64,000 bases of DNA from Scrofimicrobium canadense. GTDB taxonomy: Bacteria; Actinomycetota; Actinomycetes; Actinomycetales; Actinomycetaceae. Each line of letters opens with the position of its first letter. Position 1 is the first letter of the stretch. Positions 55,101-62,552 of the stretch are shown here, in pieces. Made by a program: the position numbers and the translations under genes. Where the stretch lies: contig NZ_VULO01000006.1 in NCBI RefSeq assembly GCF_009696615.1, forward strand, positions 1-64,000, written 5' to 3'. Under the pieces are notes generated by a model. It was not told the DNA's origin, searched no databases, and saw only the letters and a program-made list of their open reading frames with translations.

Positions 55101-56693
55101 TGGGGCACCGGCTGAGACCGCATTGTTGATATGGGAGCGAACAGTCCGCCCGTTATGCGCCGCTGTCCGGCTGTTGATGATACTCTCTATGGCCAGGATC
55201 AGGGCTGCAGAGCTACGCTCATCTGCTACAAGATGCGGGGCAGCCAACGGACTGTAGACAGAATCGGCGTGCGGCAACCACTTCAGCCAACTCCATTCCC
55301 CGCCCGCTTGTTTTTCGTTCGCAAAGGCAGCAAAAACCAGATCCGCTGGGGAATGGAGGGCGGTCAGCTGAATAACGATGGCCCGGGCTGCGGACATTAG
55401 CCAGTTGTCGCAGCCGGTGACACCCACACTGCCACATGTTTGAAGTTGTTCTACTAGGGGCACGTGAGACACGTACCGGTATTGTTCGTAAAGATTCTTT
55501 ACTTTGGACCATTCTTCAGCTGACACATCTGAGCGCGGTGGAAGTATGATTTCTTTGCGACTGGGGAGCGTTGCTTGCCCCAGAGTCAACTCTAAAAACG
55601 CGGCTTGTTCTGCCCGCCTCGACCATAAAATAGGTGCTAACTTGGCTGGCGCCTCAACCAGATCTATGGCGCGCACGGCTTCTTGATTGCGGTGTTCTTG
55701 TTCTTTGCGGCGGTCTTCTTCTAGTTCCCGCCCCGTTTGAGCCAGATTGAGTTCGTATTCTTCTCTCTTGGTTTTAAGGGTCCTGCGACCACTAATGACA
55801 TTGTCCAGCCAGGTTCCCACCATGATGAGAGGGGAAATCGCAATGAATATGAGACTCAGGGGAGACCGTGTGACGGCAAACATGACAGTTCCCATAAGCA
55901 GGGGTGCCACCATGGCAACGAGAGGAAAACGAGGACGTCGAGGTTGTGGCGGGGGCGATGGCAGCTCAATACTGTCTGGAACAAAAGAAGGGGTGACCAC
56001 TGGGGATGGTAAGTACTTCCCTGTCGGAGGCGTGAGTGAACTGCCCGGCGAAGGAGGGCTACTTTCGATCCGGAGCATCGTCCCACCCACAGATATGAGG
56101 GCTGCCGCCACTCTTCCTACTCTGATAACACCAGGTCGCTCACTGTCATAGTGCGCGTCTCCCTCAATGATTGTCGTGCCGTTGGCAGAACCTAAATCTT
56201 CTATTTCGATTCCCTCTGGACACGGCCGGAGCATCGCATGTCGGCGCGATACTTCTTTGTCAAGCAAACGAATCCGGCAAGAGCGATCGCGGCCAATAAG
56301 GCTATCTCCAGCCGAAGGCAGATAGAGCGCTCCGTCTTGTTCTCCCCCGACCACACTGATGGTCGCGATCGGGGGATGCAGCCGAGTGCCCTCACCGGGG
56401 TGAGATTCCAAAACGGGCTCGATGATGTCGCCTTGACGTAAGCCACTGTCGCCTATCGGGGAGGCCGAATCTAGTATCAGTGGCATTGCACCACTCGACG
56501 CCGATGTTTTGATTGTCAGTGGGACCGTGGTTGCTAACGCATAGGGAACCAAGGCTGGGGATCCCATGCCTGCGCGGATTAAGGTGTCGGCTATGTCGTG
56601 CACACTTGTTGTATTGTCCGCGGTGATGATTCCATCGCAGAGAATACGTTCCGCACCATTGCCGTACCGTACAGCAGAAATCCTGATCTTCAT
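52116..56693 (-). CDS. type VII secretion FtsK/SpoIIIE ATPase, EssC/EccC-like
   Basis: 1525 residues. Residues 1-105 form a beta-rich domain; 110-205 is an FHA domain (SLIGRDRSCRIRLLD, SRRHAML, EDLGSANGTT); two membrane helices lie at ~257-296. Three ATPase domains follow: domain 1 near 718 (GGTTGSGKSE, with VIVVDEFAAL and ILATQRP), domain 2 near 1050 (GGPGSGKSTA, with LLLIDGIATF) and domain 3 near 1310 (GPAGSGRTT, with LVVIEDIGG). This is the motor of Firmicutes-like type VIIb systems as well as some actinobacterial ones. It is divergent from the WXG100-like genes. No other core component (EccB, EccD, EccE, EsaA, EssA, EssB or mycosin) is encoded nearby. Confidence 0.9.
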   Translation of the reverse strand: MKIRISAVRYGNGAERILCDGIITADNTTSVHDIADTLIRAGMGSPALVPYALATTVPLTIKTSASSGAMPLILDSASPIGDSGLRQGDIIEPVLESHPGEGTRLHPPIATISVVGGEQDGALYLPSAGDSLIGRDRSCRIRLLDKEVSRRHAMLRPCPEGIEIEDLGSANGTTIIEGDAHYDSERPGVIRVGRVAAALISVGGTMLRIESSPPSPGSSLTPPTGKYLPSPVVTPSFVPDSIELPSPPPQPRRPRFPLVAMVAPLLMGTVMFAVTRSPLSLIFIAISPLIMVGTWLDNVISGRRTLKTKREEYELNLAQTGRELEEDRRKEQEHRNQEAVRAIDLVEAPAKLAPILWSRRAEQAAFLELTLGQATLPSRKEIILPPRSDVSAEEWSKVKNLYEQYRYVSHVPLVEQLQTCGSVGVTGCDNWLMSAARAIVIQLTALHSPADLVFAAFANEKQAGGEWSWLKWLPHADSVYSPLAAPHLVADERSSAALILAIESIINSRTAAHNGRTVRSHINNAVSAGAPGSKPTYTQDMLPAIVVLVLDAGNVDIARLVSAAEEGPDVGVHFIWVDPVPQQIPAACRTVLTVEYSSWTVGFVRQSTTIPLSSIDAVDLPDAERFARELAPISDIGARILDESDLPSSVTIDELVQEDVLGSPQAIVRRWADTDSLHSHWTAGQDRTDHGMRAVVGQGNDGPAYLDLRTHGPHALVGGTTGSGKSEFLQTWITSLAASYSPDQVTFLLVDYKGGAAFADCVNLPHTVGLVTDLNTHLVRRALTSLRAELRYREELLAEKNAKDLLSLELRGDPEAPPALVIVVDEFAALVSEIPEFVDGVIDVAQRGRSLGLHLILATQRPSGVIKDNLRANTNLRVALRMADENDSSDVIGSKEAAFFTPETPGRAAAKVGAGSLWHFQTAYLGGRRSNAIQSAVEITSLDFGRQVPWQVFIPPSSPKKSSRPKGPRDIESLTKSIALAADNAQLDTPRKPWVAQLDSEISFASLQMATTMDNLLIGEVDQPHLQRKAPESLLLSEVGNAVIYGGPGSGKSTALLTCAYSLVIADTAAHIYGIDAGGNALQILSTLPNTGAIIPSIERDRVGRLLTRLKNTVDSRIQMPEGTEHSPILLLIDGIATFREQFEFSRQSTNPFEDLSHIIRRGRTVAVHAIFTCERTNGLPTSLAASIPERFTLRQPSDNDYQLLGVAPTILSEAPPGRAVRIGTDEEIQWACPGNTSSIEDTQKAFAAVAHTTGESLIDPPWKIPPVPTEIARRELDICGSQSAFAITTAELTPVTLPKEGFMLVSGPAGSGRTTAIRSMLAAFTEKANLERRDVEAYLISPAKSPLGGVMAWAGIADTASSREKIISLLRERLDDVPAEQPNFLTLPTIGTTETISPEVPSHKPDAPPFPKDGAVPLVVIEDIGGFNGTGNERDLAVLMRLLRREDIPTIIEAENATINSVWDLSSQLRGVRWAIALQPDANDVPGIFTVSFTHFKRADAPPGRGVLIRSGAVEGIHVALPDL

Positions 56694-56868
56694 GTCTGGT
56701 AATTCTTTCGTCAGACGGGTAACTCAATATTGCCCACTTATTCAATCGTCCGGTTACTTTGTCTCGTATGGTGGTGGTGTGTGGTTTTTGTTGTTGTCTG
56801 AGGCATACGATGGTGGTGCTTGAGTGGTGTCGCTTGAGTTGTTTTTTTATGTATTGGAGGTGCCGAGG

Positions 56869-57162
56869 ATGGCGAATATACAGGTCACGTATGGTGAGAT
56901 TGAGGCTGCGGCGCAGCAGCTTGGTAATGGCCGGGAAGATATTACGTCTCGGTTGCAGGTGATGCAGGGACAGATACAGAATTTGGTTTCTTCGGGATTT
57001 GTCACTGACCAGGCATCCGGCAAGTTTCAAGCTGCTTATAACGACTATACGACGTCGGCGAATACGGTGATCGCTAAGCTTTCTGAGATTGAAGCCTTTT
57101 TGAAGCAGACTGCTGCGGCTATGAGTGAGTTGGATGCACAAATCGCTTCTCGTATCAACTAG
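56869..57162 (+). CDS. WXG100/ESAT-6-like small secreted protein
   Basis: 97 residues, all-helical, no signal peptide. Two helices are separated by the turn SSGFVTDQASGKFQAAY, where ESAT-6 proteins normally have the WxG turn; Trp is replaced, a variant seen in other actinobacterial members. The length and layout match WXG100 substrates of type VII secretion. GGAGG lies 8 nt before ATG 56869; the 176-base divergent region to the EssC-like gene presumably contains both promoters. It probably dimerises with itself or with the next small protein. Confidence 0.85.
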   Translation: MANIQVTYGEIEAAAQQLGNGREDITSRLQVMQGQIQNLVSSGFVTDQASGKFQAAYNDYTTSANTVIAKLSEIEAFLKQTAAAMSELDAQIASRIN

Positions 57163-57214
57163 GTGAGGGTGTTTCTTGGGGCAGGGGCTGTTGCGTATTT
57201 GGAGATAATCACAT

Positions 57215-57502
57215 ATGGCTAGTGGGCTAAGAATCGATAGCAGCGCTGTTGCTGATGTGGTGAGTGTTCTTTACGAGGCTGCCGCGTTGGTGCAGATATT
57301 GCCAGCTTATTGCACCGCAGATTTTGGTGATACCGCGGTAGCGGAAGCCATGGCGCATTTTGGTCAGGCCTGCACTAGCTTAGCTGATGATCTGGCTGAG
57401 GGACTGAATACATCGGGGGTGAATGCTACGCGAATGAGCGAGAGTTTCACAGAGCTTGATCGGGGTCTGGCTGTCATGATTGCGGAGGGGGGTTCTTGGT
57501 GA
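57215..57502 (+). CDS. small helical type VII-associated protein (WXG100-like partner)
   Basis: 95 residues, helical and Ala-rich (VVSVLYEAAALVQILP, AEAMAHFGQACTSLADDL), no signal peptide. The size and position between a WXG100-like gene and a large effector-like gene resemble Lap/EspC-type helper proteins that pair with effector N-termini. It overlaps the hydrolase gene by 4 bases (GTGA). The family was not recognised with confidence. Confidence 0.7.
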   Translation: MASGLRIDSSAVADVVSVLYEAAALVQILPAYCTADFGDTAVAEAMAHFGQACTSLADDLAEGLNTSGVNATRMSESFTELDRGLAVMIAEGGSW

Positions 57503-59307
57503 GGGGTGATACTGCTTTGAGAGGTGACGTGGATTCTATACGTGCCAACGCCGCTTCTTTGAGTGATCAGCAGTATCTTCTGGATGGGAACAAGGCGATT
57601 AATGATGCTTTGGGGAGATTAGCAGCTGCTGGTTATGGGCAGGCTTTTGTTTCCCTACAGTTTTCTCTTGTGCCTTTGCAGGTATGTGTGAATAGTCGGA
57701 TTAATGCTGAGCAGCAAGTTGCTGATATTTTGCGGGATTATGCTCAACAGGTCGAGCAAATACGCAACGATGCGCTTATCGCTAAAGCTAATCTTGAAGA
57801 AGCTGAAATGGCTTTACAAGATGCGCAGTCCTGGAAACAGAACAATGATCCAACTGATCCTGTTCCGGCCAGTGTTCAGCGTGAACTAGTGATGGGACCT
57901 GGCCAGGTCAGTACTTATCAGGCTCGTCTTGATGAGTTGGACCAGCAACGCCAGGAACTGGGCAGTAGTATTGCCAGTCAAATCGCTTCGCATACCAGTG
58001 CGGTGTCAAGTAGCCTCTTGCCACGCAAGGGAGTACTAGCAAACCTGTTTTCTTCACCGGTAGCCTCGACTGTTGGTATTGATCCCGCCACGGCAGCAGC
58101 TCTTGCCCGCACTCTTCTTAACACTGGGAGTATGTCTCCAACCCAGATCAACGCGTGGTATGAAAACCTGGAAGAGGCAGAACAACACTGGCTGGTCAGA
58201 CACTACCCTGCCGTGATCGGTAACCTTGATGGCATACCCCCCAACTTCCGTGAGCAAGCCAACCTAATCCAAATGAACACAGACCTCAAAGCCCTCAATA
58301 CCAAAATCGAAGAACTCGAAACAGAAATCAAAGCGGCTATGACCTTTCCCTCCATAAACAACGAATATCTCGAGACTCTCATAAGAGATAAAGCATTATT
58401 CAACGCACGGCGCCAAGACATCCAAGACCTCAAAAACCAACTCAACAAATGGAACAGAGGCAAGAAAAACGCTGACGATATGCTGGTGCTTTTGGGCTAC
58501 CACGGCAACACCGCTCACGTACAAGCCATTATCGCTACCGGTGACATCACTCACGGCACAAACATGACTGTACATGTCCCCGGCATGAACACAACCGTTG
58601 GCGGCACCACCATCACCGACGCCATGACCACACTGAACATACAACGCGACATAACCAAAAAGGAACTCAATAATACAGGTTCTACCGCTGCTGTGTACTG
58701 GCTTGGATACAATGCTCCTGATTGGGGTGAGGTGCCTCAGCGAAACTCGGTTGTATTGCCTTTTGCGGCCTGGGATGCGTCAGACGCGTTGGTCAGGTTT
58801 TCTCAGGGAATCAAGGCAACATCAAAGAACTCGACTGAACCGCTATTAGTATTCTCGGGGCATTCCTACGGCACGGTAGTTGGACTCAACGCACTGACTG
58901 ACCCCGACCATGCCTTTGACCGGGCTGTATTTGCAGGAGGTCCCGGAGTGCCCTTAAACGTTGATCCGAAGTTGCCCATTGAGGATATGTTTTTCGCATC
59001 GAATGCAACAGACTTTGTGCAAATAATGGCAACTATTGCTCCTGTTCACGGTGTTCCTTTCCGGGCTCTGGGTGATACCGTCAATCACCTCAATGTTGGA
59101 GAAATTACCCACAACGGTCAACAGTTCTCTGGGACTAGCTTTGACGGGCATAGCTATACACACGCTACATCGGACCCTGCGGAGACCCCGTCTCCTACCT
59201 CTACTGATCTCAATATCGGAATCATCATGTCGGGTAAAGGCTCTCCATATGTGATTCCAAAACAAGAAATAGCAACGGAGTATCCTCAGGGGAGCGATTT
59301 TGGCTGA
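57499..59307 (+). CDS. candidate type VII effector: helical N-terminus plus DUF1023 alpha/beta-hydrolase domain
   Basis: 602 residues from GTG 57499 (GGAGGGGGG 6 nt upstream). Residues 1-~130 are helical with an LXG/WXG-like character (LRDYAQQVEQIRNDALIAKA region); ~130-345 is linker with coiled-coil (LKALNTKIEELETEIKAAM). From ~355 a DUF1023-type alpha/beta hydrolase begins: VHVPGMNTTVGGT (oxyanion), VFSGHSYGTVVGLNAL with Ser456 as nucleophile, and SFDGHSYTH with His551. No signal peptide is present, so export would depend on type VII secretion. A lipase or esterase activity is expected. It is followed, with 8 bases of overlap, by four tandem lipoproteins. Confidence 0.85.
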   Translation: MRGDTALRGDVDSIRANAASLSDQQYLLDGNKAINDALGRLAAAGYGQAFVSLQFSLVPLQVCVNSRINAEQQVADILRDYAQQVEQIRNDALIAKANLEEAEMALQDAQSWKQNNDPTDPVPASVQRELVMGPGQVSTYQARLDELDQQRQELGSSIASQIASHTSAVSSSLLPRKGVLANLFSSPVASTVGIDPATAAALARTLLNTGSMSPTQINAWYENLEEAEQHWLVRHYPAVIGNLDGIPPNFREQANLIQMNTDLKALNTKIEELETEIKAAMTFPSINNEYLETLIRDKALFNARRQDIQDLKNQLNKWNRGKKNADDMLVLLGYHGNTAHVQAIIATGDITHGTNMTVHVPGMNTTVGGTTITDAMTTLNIQRDITKKELNNTGSTAAVYWLGYNAPDWGEVPQRNSVVLPFAAWDASDALVRFSQGIKATSKNSTEPLLVFSGHSYGTVVGLNALTDPDHAFDRAVFAGGPGVPLNVDPKLPIEDMFFASNATDFVQIMATIAPVHGVPFRALGDTVNHLNVGEITHNGQQFSGTSFDGHSYTHATSDPAETPSPTSTDLNIGIIMSGKGSPYVIPKQEIATEYPQGSDFG

Positions 59308-60088
59308 CGTAACCTTGAAAACTAGAACTACCCGGAGCAGCCCTTCCGGTCGTAAGAAAACGTTAAAACATGCTCTCAGTAGAAAAATAACACCGGTGTT
59401 TGTGTCGATAGCCCTAATAGGAGCCCTCACGGGATGTCTGGGAACAGCCACCCCGACTCCACACCAACCCGCATCACCCAACGGAGGGGATACTACGATG
59501 GTCGCGCCAGGTGAACGTATCACATGGAATCGGATGATTGCCGCATACGGGCTAGGCAGGTATCCCAACAAAGGTGAGTTGCCAGAAATTGTGGAAGACT
59601 GGCGCAGTCACATACCTGCAACGAACAAGGACGCACCCCCGTATTACCCGTTCGTCCAATACCAACACCTCACTTTCAAAGAGCTCGGCACCGCCTTGGA
59701 AGAACCCCTCATGGAAGCCCTTAGCGAGATAGAAGAAACCCTCGGTGTAGGACCCTGGGAACACCACGAAAAACACGGCGGCGCCTGCGGCCCAGCTAAC
59801 CCCAACTCGGAATACCACTTCGGTATCGGCGGTTACGTTTTATTGTCTAAAGTTACTTCGGTCGATCCCACTGACGAGCAATACACGCAGATGATAGAGA
59901 TCCTCAACAAATACTATCCAGGCATCAACAAGAGAGAAAACCAGTACCGTTCCAGTGACGAAGAAGGCAAACGCAACTACATGATGGCCGCCGACACCGA
60001 CGACATGATCAGCATCTGGATGGAACAGGGCTCTGGAGGCGCAAGAGTCACTCTTGACAGCGGCTGCTACATCACCCTCGACGACTAA
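59300..60088 (+). CDS. tandem lipoprotein 1, candidate immunity protein
   Basis: 262 residues from TTG 59300 (GGGGAGCG upstream), overlapping the hydrolase gene. A basic lead and hydrophobic stretch end in the lipobox LTGC. The mature domain (APGERITWNRMIAAYGLGRY, YPFVQYQHLTFKELGTALEE, NPNSEYHFGIGGYV, DSGCYIT) has two Cys that could pair, and resembles LppA-like lipoproteins. It has a longer, different signal region than copies 2-4. The position directly behind a secreted-hydrolase gene suggests protection of the producer; this is inference. Confidence 0.8.
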   Translation: MADVTLKTRTTRSSPSGRKKTLKHALSRKITPVFVSIALIGALTGCLGTATPTPHQPASPNGGDTTMVAPGERITWNRMIAAYGLGRYPNKGELPEIVEDWRSHIPATNKDAPPYYPFVQYQHLTFKELGTALEEPLMEALSEIEETLGVGPWEHHEKHGGACGPANPNSEYHFGIGGYVLLSKVTSVDPTDEQYTQMIEILNKYYPGINKRENQYRSSDEEGKRNYMMAADTDDMISIWMEQGSGGARVTLDSGCYITLDD

Positions 60089-60089
60089 C

Positions 60090-60818
60090 ATGAAACTGCG
60101 CCACCATCGACAAGTTATTCCGACCATTACTGCGTGTCTGTTAGGAATACTGTTAGCTTCCTGCGGCGCCACTGGTAGTGGGGTGGAAACTGTGCAGTCA
60201 CGAGGTTCTGGGAAAGGGGATACTACGATGGTCGCGCCAGGTGAACGTATTACATGGAATCGGATGATTGCCGCATACGGGCTAGGCAGGTATCCCAACA
60301 AAGGTGAGTTGCCAGAAATTGTGGAAGACTGGCGCAGTCACATACCTGCAACGAATAGGGATGCGCCCGCGTATTACCCGTTCGTCCAATACCAACACCT
60401 CACTTTCAAAGAGCTCGGCACCGCCTTGGAAGAACCCCTCATGGAAGCCCTTAGCGAGATAGAAGAAACCCTCGGTGTAGGACCCTGGGAACACCACGAA
60501 AAACACGGCGGCGCCTGCGGCCCAGCTAACCCCAACTCGGAATACCACTTCGGTATCGGCGGTTACGTGCGTTTACTCAAAGTCACCTCGGTCGATCCCA
60601 CTGACGAGCAATACACGCAGATGATAGAGATCCTCAACAAATACTATCCAGGCATCAACAAGAGAGAAAACCAGTACCGTTCCAGTGACGAAGAAGGCAA
60701 ACGCAACTATCAGATGGCAGCCGACACCGACGACCTCATCAGTATCTGGATGGACAAAGACATAGGCGGAGCCATGGTCACTCTTGACAGCGGCTGCTAC
60801 ATCACCCTCGACGACTAA
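60090..60818 (+). CDS. tandem lipoprotein 2, candidate immunity protein
   Basis: 242 residues, lipobox LASC. From residue ~38 it is nearly identical to copy 1, and at DNA level most of the gene is copied with a 730-base period. Private differences: YVRLLKV in place of YVLLSKV, YQMAADTDDLISIWM and DKDIGGAMVT near the end. The start lies 1 base after the stop of copy 1 without a ribosome site, so translation is probably by re-initiation. Confidence 0.8.
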   Translation: MKLRHHRQVIPTITACLLGILLASCGATGSGVETVQSRGSGKGDTTMVAPGERITWNRMIAAYGLGRYPNKGELPEIVEDWRSHIPATNRDAPAYYPFVQYQHLTFKELGTALEEPLMEALSEIEETLGVGPWEHHEKHGGACGPANPNSEYHFGIGGYVRLLKVTSVDPTDEQYTQMIEILNKYYPGINKRENQYRSSDEEGKRNYQMAADTDDLISIWMDKDIGGAMVTLDSGCYITLDD

Positions 60819-60819
60819 C

Positions 60820-61548
60820 ATGAAACTGCGCCACCATCGACAAGTTACTCACATCATCACTGCGTGCCTGTTGGGAATACTGTTAGCTTCCTGCGGCGCC
60901 ACTGGTAGTGGGGTGGAAACTGTGCAGTCACGAGGTTCTGGGAAAGGGGATACTACGATGGTCGCGCCAGGTGAACGTATTACATGGAATGAAATGATTG
61001 CCGCATACGGGCTAGGCAGGTATCCCAACAAAGGTGAGTTGCCAGAAATTGTGGAAGACTGGCGCAGTCACATACCTGCAACGAATAGGGATGCGCCCGC
61101 GTATTATCCGTTTGTCCAATACCAACACCTCACTTTCAAAGAACTCGGCACCGCCCTGGAAGAACCCCTCATGGAAGCCCTTAGCGAGATAGAAGAAACC
61201 CTCGGTGTAGGACCCTGGGAAGACCACCAAGGCAGTGGGGGCAGGTGTGGGCCGGCAGACCCTAACTCGGAATACCATTTCGGTATCGGACGTTACGTTT
61301 TATTGTCTAAAGTTACTTCGGTCGATCCCACTGATGAGCAATACGCGCAGATGATTGAGATCCTCAACAAGTATTATCCAGGCATCAACAAGAGAGAAAA
61401 CCAGTACCGTTCCAGTGACGAAGAAGGCAAACGCAACTACATGATGGCCGCCGACACCGACGACATGATCAGCATCTGGATGGAACAGGGCTCTGGAGGC
61501 GCAAGAGTCACTCTTGACAGCGGCTGCTACATCGCCACCGGTCACTGA
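60820..61548 (+). CDS. tandem lipoprotein 3, candidate immunity protein
   Basis: 242 residues, lipobox LASC; the signal region is nearly that of copy 2. The central loop is different from copies 1 and 2: EDHQGSGGRCGPADPN instead of EHHEKHGGACGPANPN, and GIGRYV instead of GIGGYV. The C-terminus returns to the copy 1 version (MEQGSGGARVT) and ends IATGH. It thus looks like a mosaic of the other copies. Confidence 0.8.
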   Translation: MKLRHHRQVTHIITACLLGILLASCGATGSGVETVQSRGSGKGDTTMVAPGERITWNEMIAAYGLGRYPNKGELPEIVEDWRSHIPATNRDAPAYYPFVQYQHLTFKELGTALEEPLMEALSEIEETLGVGPWEDHQGSGGRCGPADPNSEYHFGIGRYVLLSKVTSVDPTDEQYAQMIEILNKYYPGINKRENQYRSSDEEGKRNYMMAADTDDMISIWMEQGSGGARVTLDSGCYIATGH

Positions 61549-61555
61549 CACCATC

Positions 61556-62293
61556 ATGACACCACGCCACCATCGACACGCCACCCTGGCCATTGCCGCG
61601 TGTCTACTGGGAATAGTGTTAGCTGCCTGCGGCACCACTGACACCACCAACAGCGGGGTGGAAACTGTGCAGTCACGAGGTTCTGGGAAAGGGGATACTA
61701 CGATGGTCGCGCCAGGTGAACGTATTACATGGAATGAAATGATTGCCGCATACGGGCTAGGCAGGTATCCCAACAAAGGTGAGTTGCCAGAAATTGTGGA
61801 AGACTGGCGCAGTCACATACCTGCAACGAATAGGGATGCGCCCGCGTATTATCCGTTTGTCCAATACCAACACCTCACTTTCAAAGAACTCGGCACCGCC
61901 TTGGAAGAGCCCCTCATGGAAGCCCTTAGCGAGATAGAAGAAACCCTCGGTGTAGGACCCTGGGAAGACCACCAAGACAGTGGGGGTAGGTGTGGGCCGG
62001 CAGACCCTAACTCGGAATACCACTTCGGTATCGGACGTTACGTTTTATTGTCTAAAGTTACTTCGGTGGACCCCACTGACGAGCAATACACGCAGATGAT
62101 TGAGATCCTCAACAAATACTATCCAGGCATCAACAAGAGAGAAAACCAGTACCGTTCCAGTGACGAAGAAGGCAAACGCAACTACATGATGGCCGCCGAC
62201 ACCGACGACATGATCAGCATCTGGATGGAACAGGGCTCTGGAGGCGCAAGAGTCACTCTTGACAGCGGCTGCTACATCACCACCGACGACTAA
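61556..62293 (+). CDS. tandem lipoprotein 4, candidate immunity protein
   Basis: 245 residues, lipobox LAAC, with a slightly longer stretch after the lipid-anchored Cys (GTTDTTNSGVET). The central loop is of the copy 3 type (EDHQDSGGRCGPADPN). It is separated from copy 3 by 7 bases. It is the last gene of the presumed operon; a fragment of an unrelated gene follows 18 bases later. Confidence 0.8.
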   Translation: MTPRHHRHATLAIAACLLGIVLAACGTTDTTNSGVETVQSRGSGKGDTTMVAPGERITWNEMIAAYGLGRYPNKGELPEIVEDWRSHIPATNRDAPAYYPFVQYQHLTFKELGTALEEPLMEALSEIEETLGVGPWEDHQDSGGRCGPADPNSEYHFGIGRYVLLSKVTSVDPTDEQYTQMIEILNKYYPGINKRENQYRSSDEEGKRNYMMAADTDDMISIWMEQGSGGARVTLDSGCYITTDD

Positions 62294-62311
62294 ACACCGC
62301 CACCCAAGAAG

Positions 62312-62452
62312 ATGTTCTACTTCCAACCTAAACTTAAGCTATCTTATGCATCAGATATTTCTCCTCACTGGGCACCTGAAGAGTTCATGCAGTGGGACGG
62401 TTATGAGCAACTGTTTGATCGATCCGTTCGGTGGCTTTCACATGAACTCTAA
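62312..62452 (+). pseudogene. glutamine-amidotransferase-like protein (GATase1_like/ThuA type), C-terminal remnant
   Basis: 46 codons: after a short lead, LKLSYASDISPHWAPEEFM and then WDGYEQLFDRSVRWL up to TAA. This is the usual C-terminal pattern of the putative cytoplasmic glutamine amidotransferase family (aspartate, PHW, then W-x-GY and RAVxWL). All upstream parts are missing; homology starts within ~20 bases of the lipoprotein array. It marks the right edge of the type VII cargo region. Confidence 0.6.
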
Positions 62453-62495
62453 AAACCAGTCCTAAGGGGCAGTATCGAAACGCCGAATATCATTG

Positions 62496-62538
62496 TGGCC
62501 TCGCACCCTCGCGAAATATCGCAGGCTACGAGGCCACA
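62496..62538. terminator. hairpin between amidotransferase remnant and MFS pseudogene
   Basis: GTGGCCTCG (62496-62504) and CGAGGCCAC (62530-62538) form a 9-bp stem, with a smaller inner inverted repeat (GCGA-AATA-TCGC). No T-run follows on either strand, so termination is uncertain. It lies just after the end of the minus-strand transporter. Confidence 0.45.
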
Positions 62539-62552
62539 CCTCTCGAAACCAT

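Larger units (their letters stand above)
59487..62293 (+). repeat. four-unit tandem gene amplification, ~730-base period
   Basis: The motif GGGGATACTACGATGGTCGC recurs at about 59487, 60217, 60947 and 61692, giving spacings of 730, 730 and ~745 bases. Units are nearly identical at DNA level outside the signal-peptide region, one central loop and parts of the C-terminus, indicating recent unequal crossing-over plus gene conversion. Confidence 0.9.

Noticed and set aside
58954-59571. 205-codon minus-strand frame, and similar minus-strand frames repeated through 59.5-62.3 kb
   Set aside because: They mirror the hydrolase and the four lipoproteins; their repetition only reflects the tandem duplication on the plus strand.
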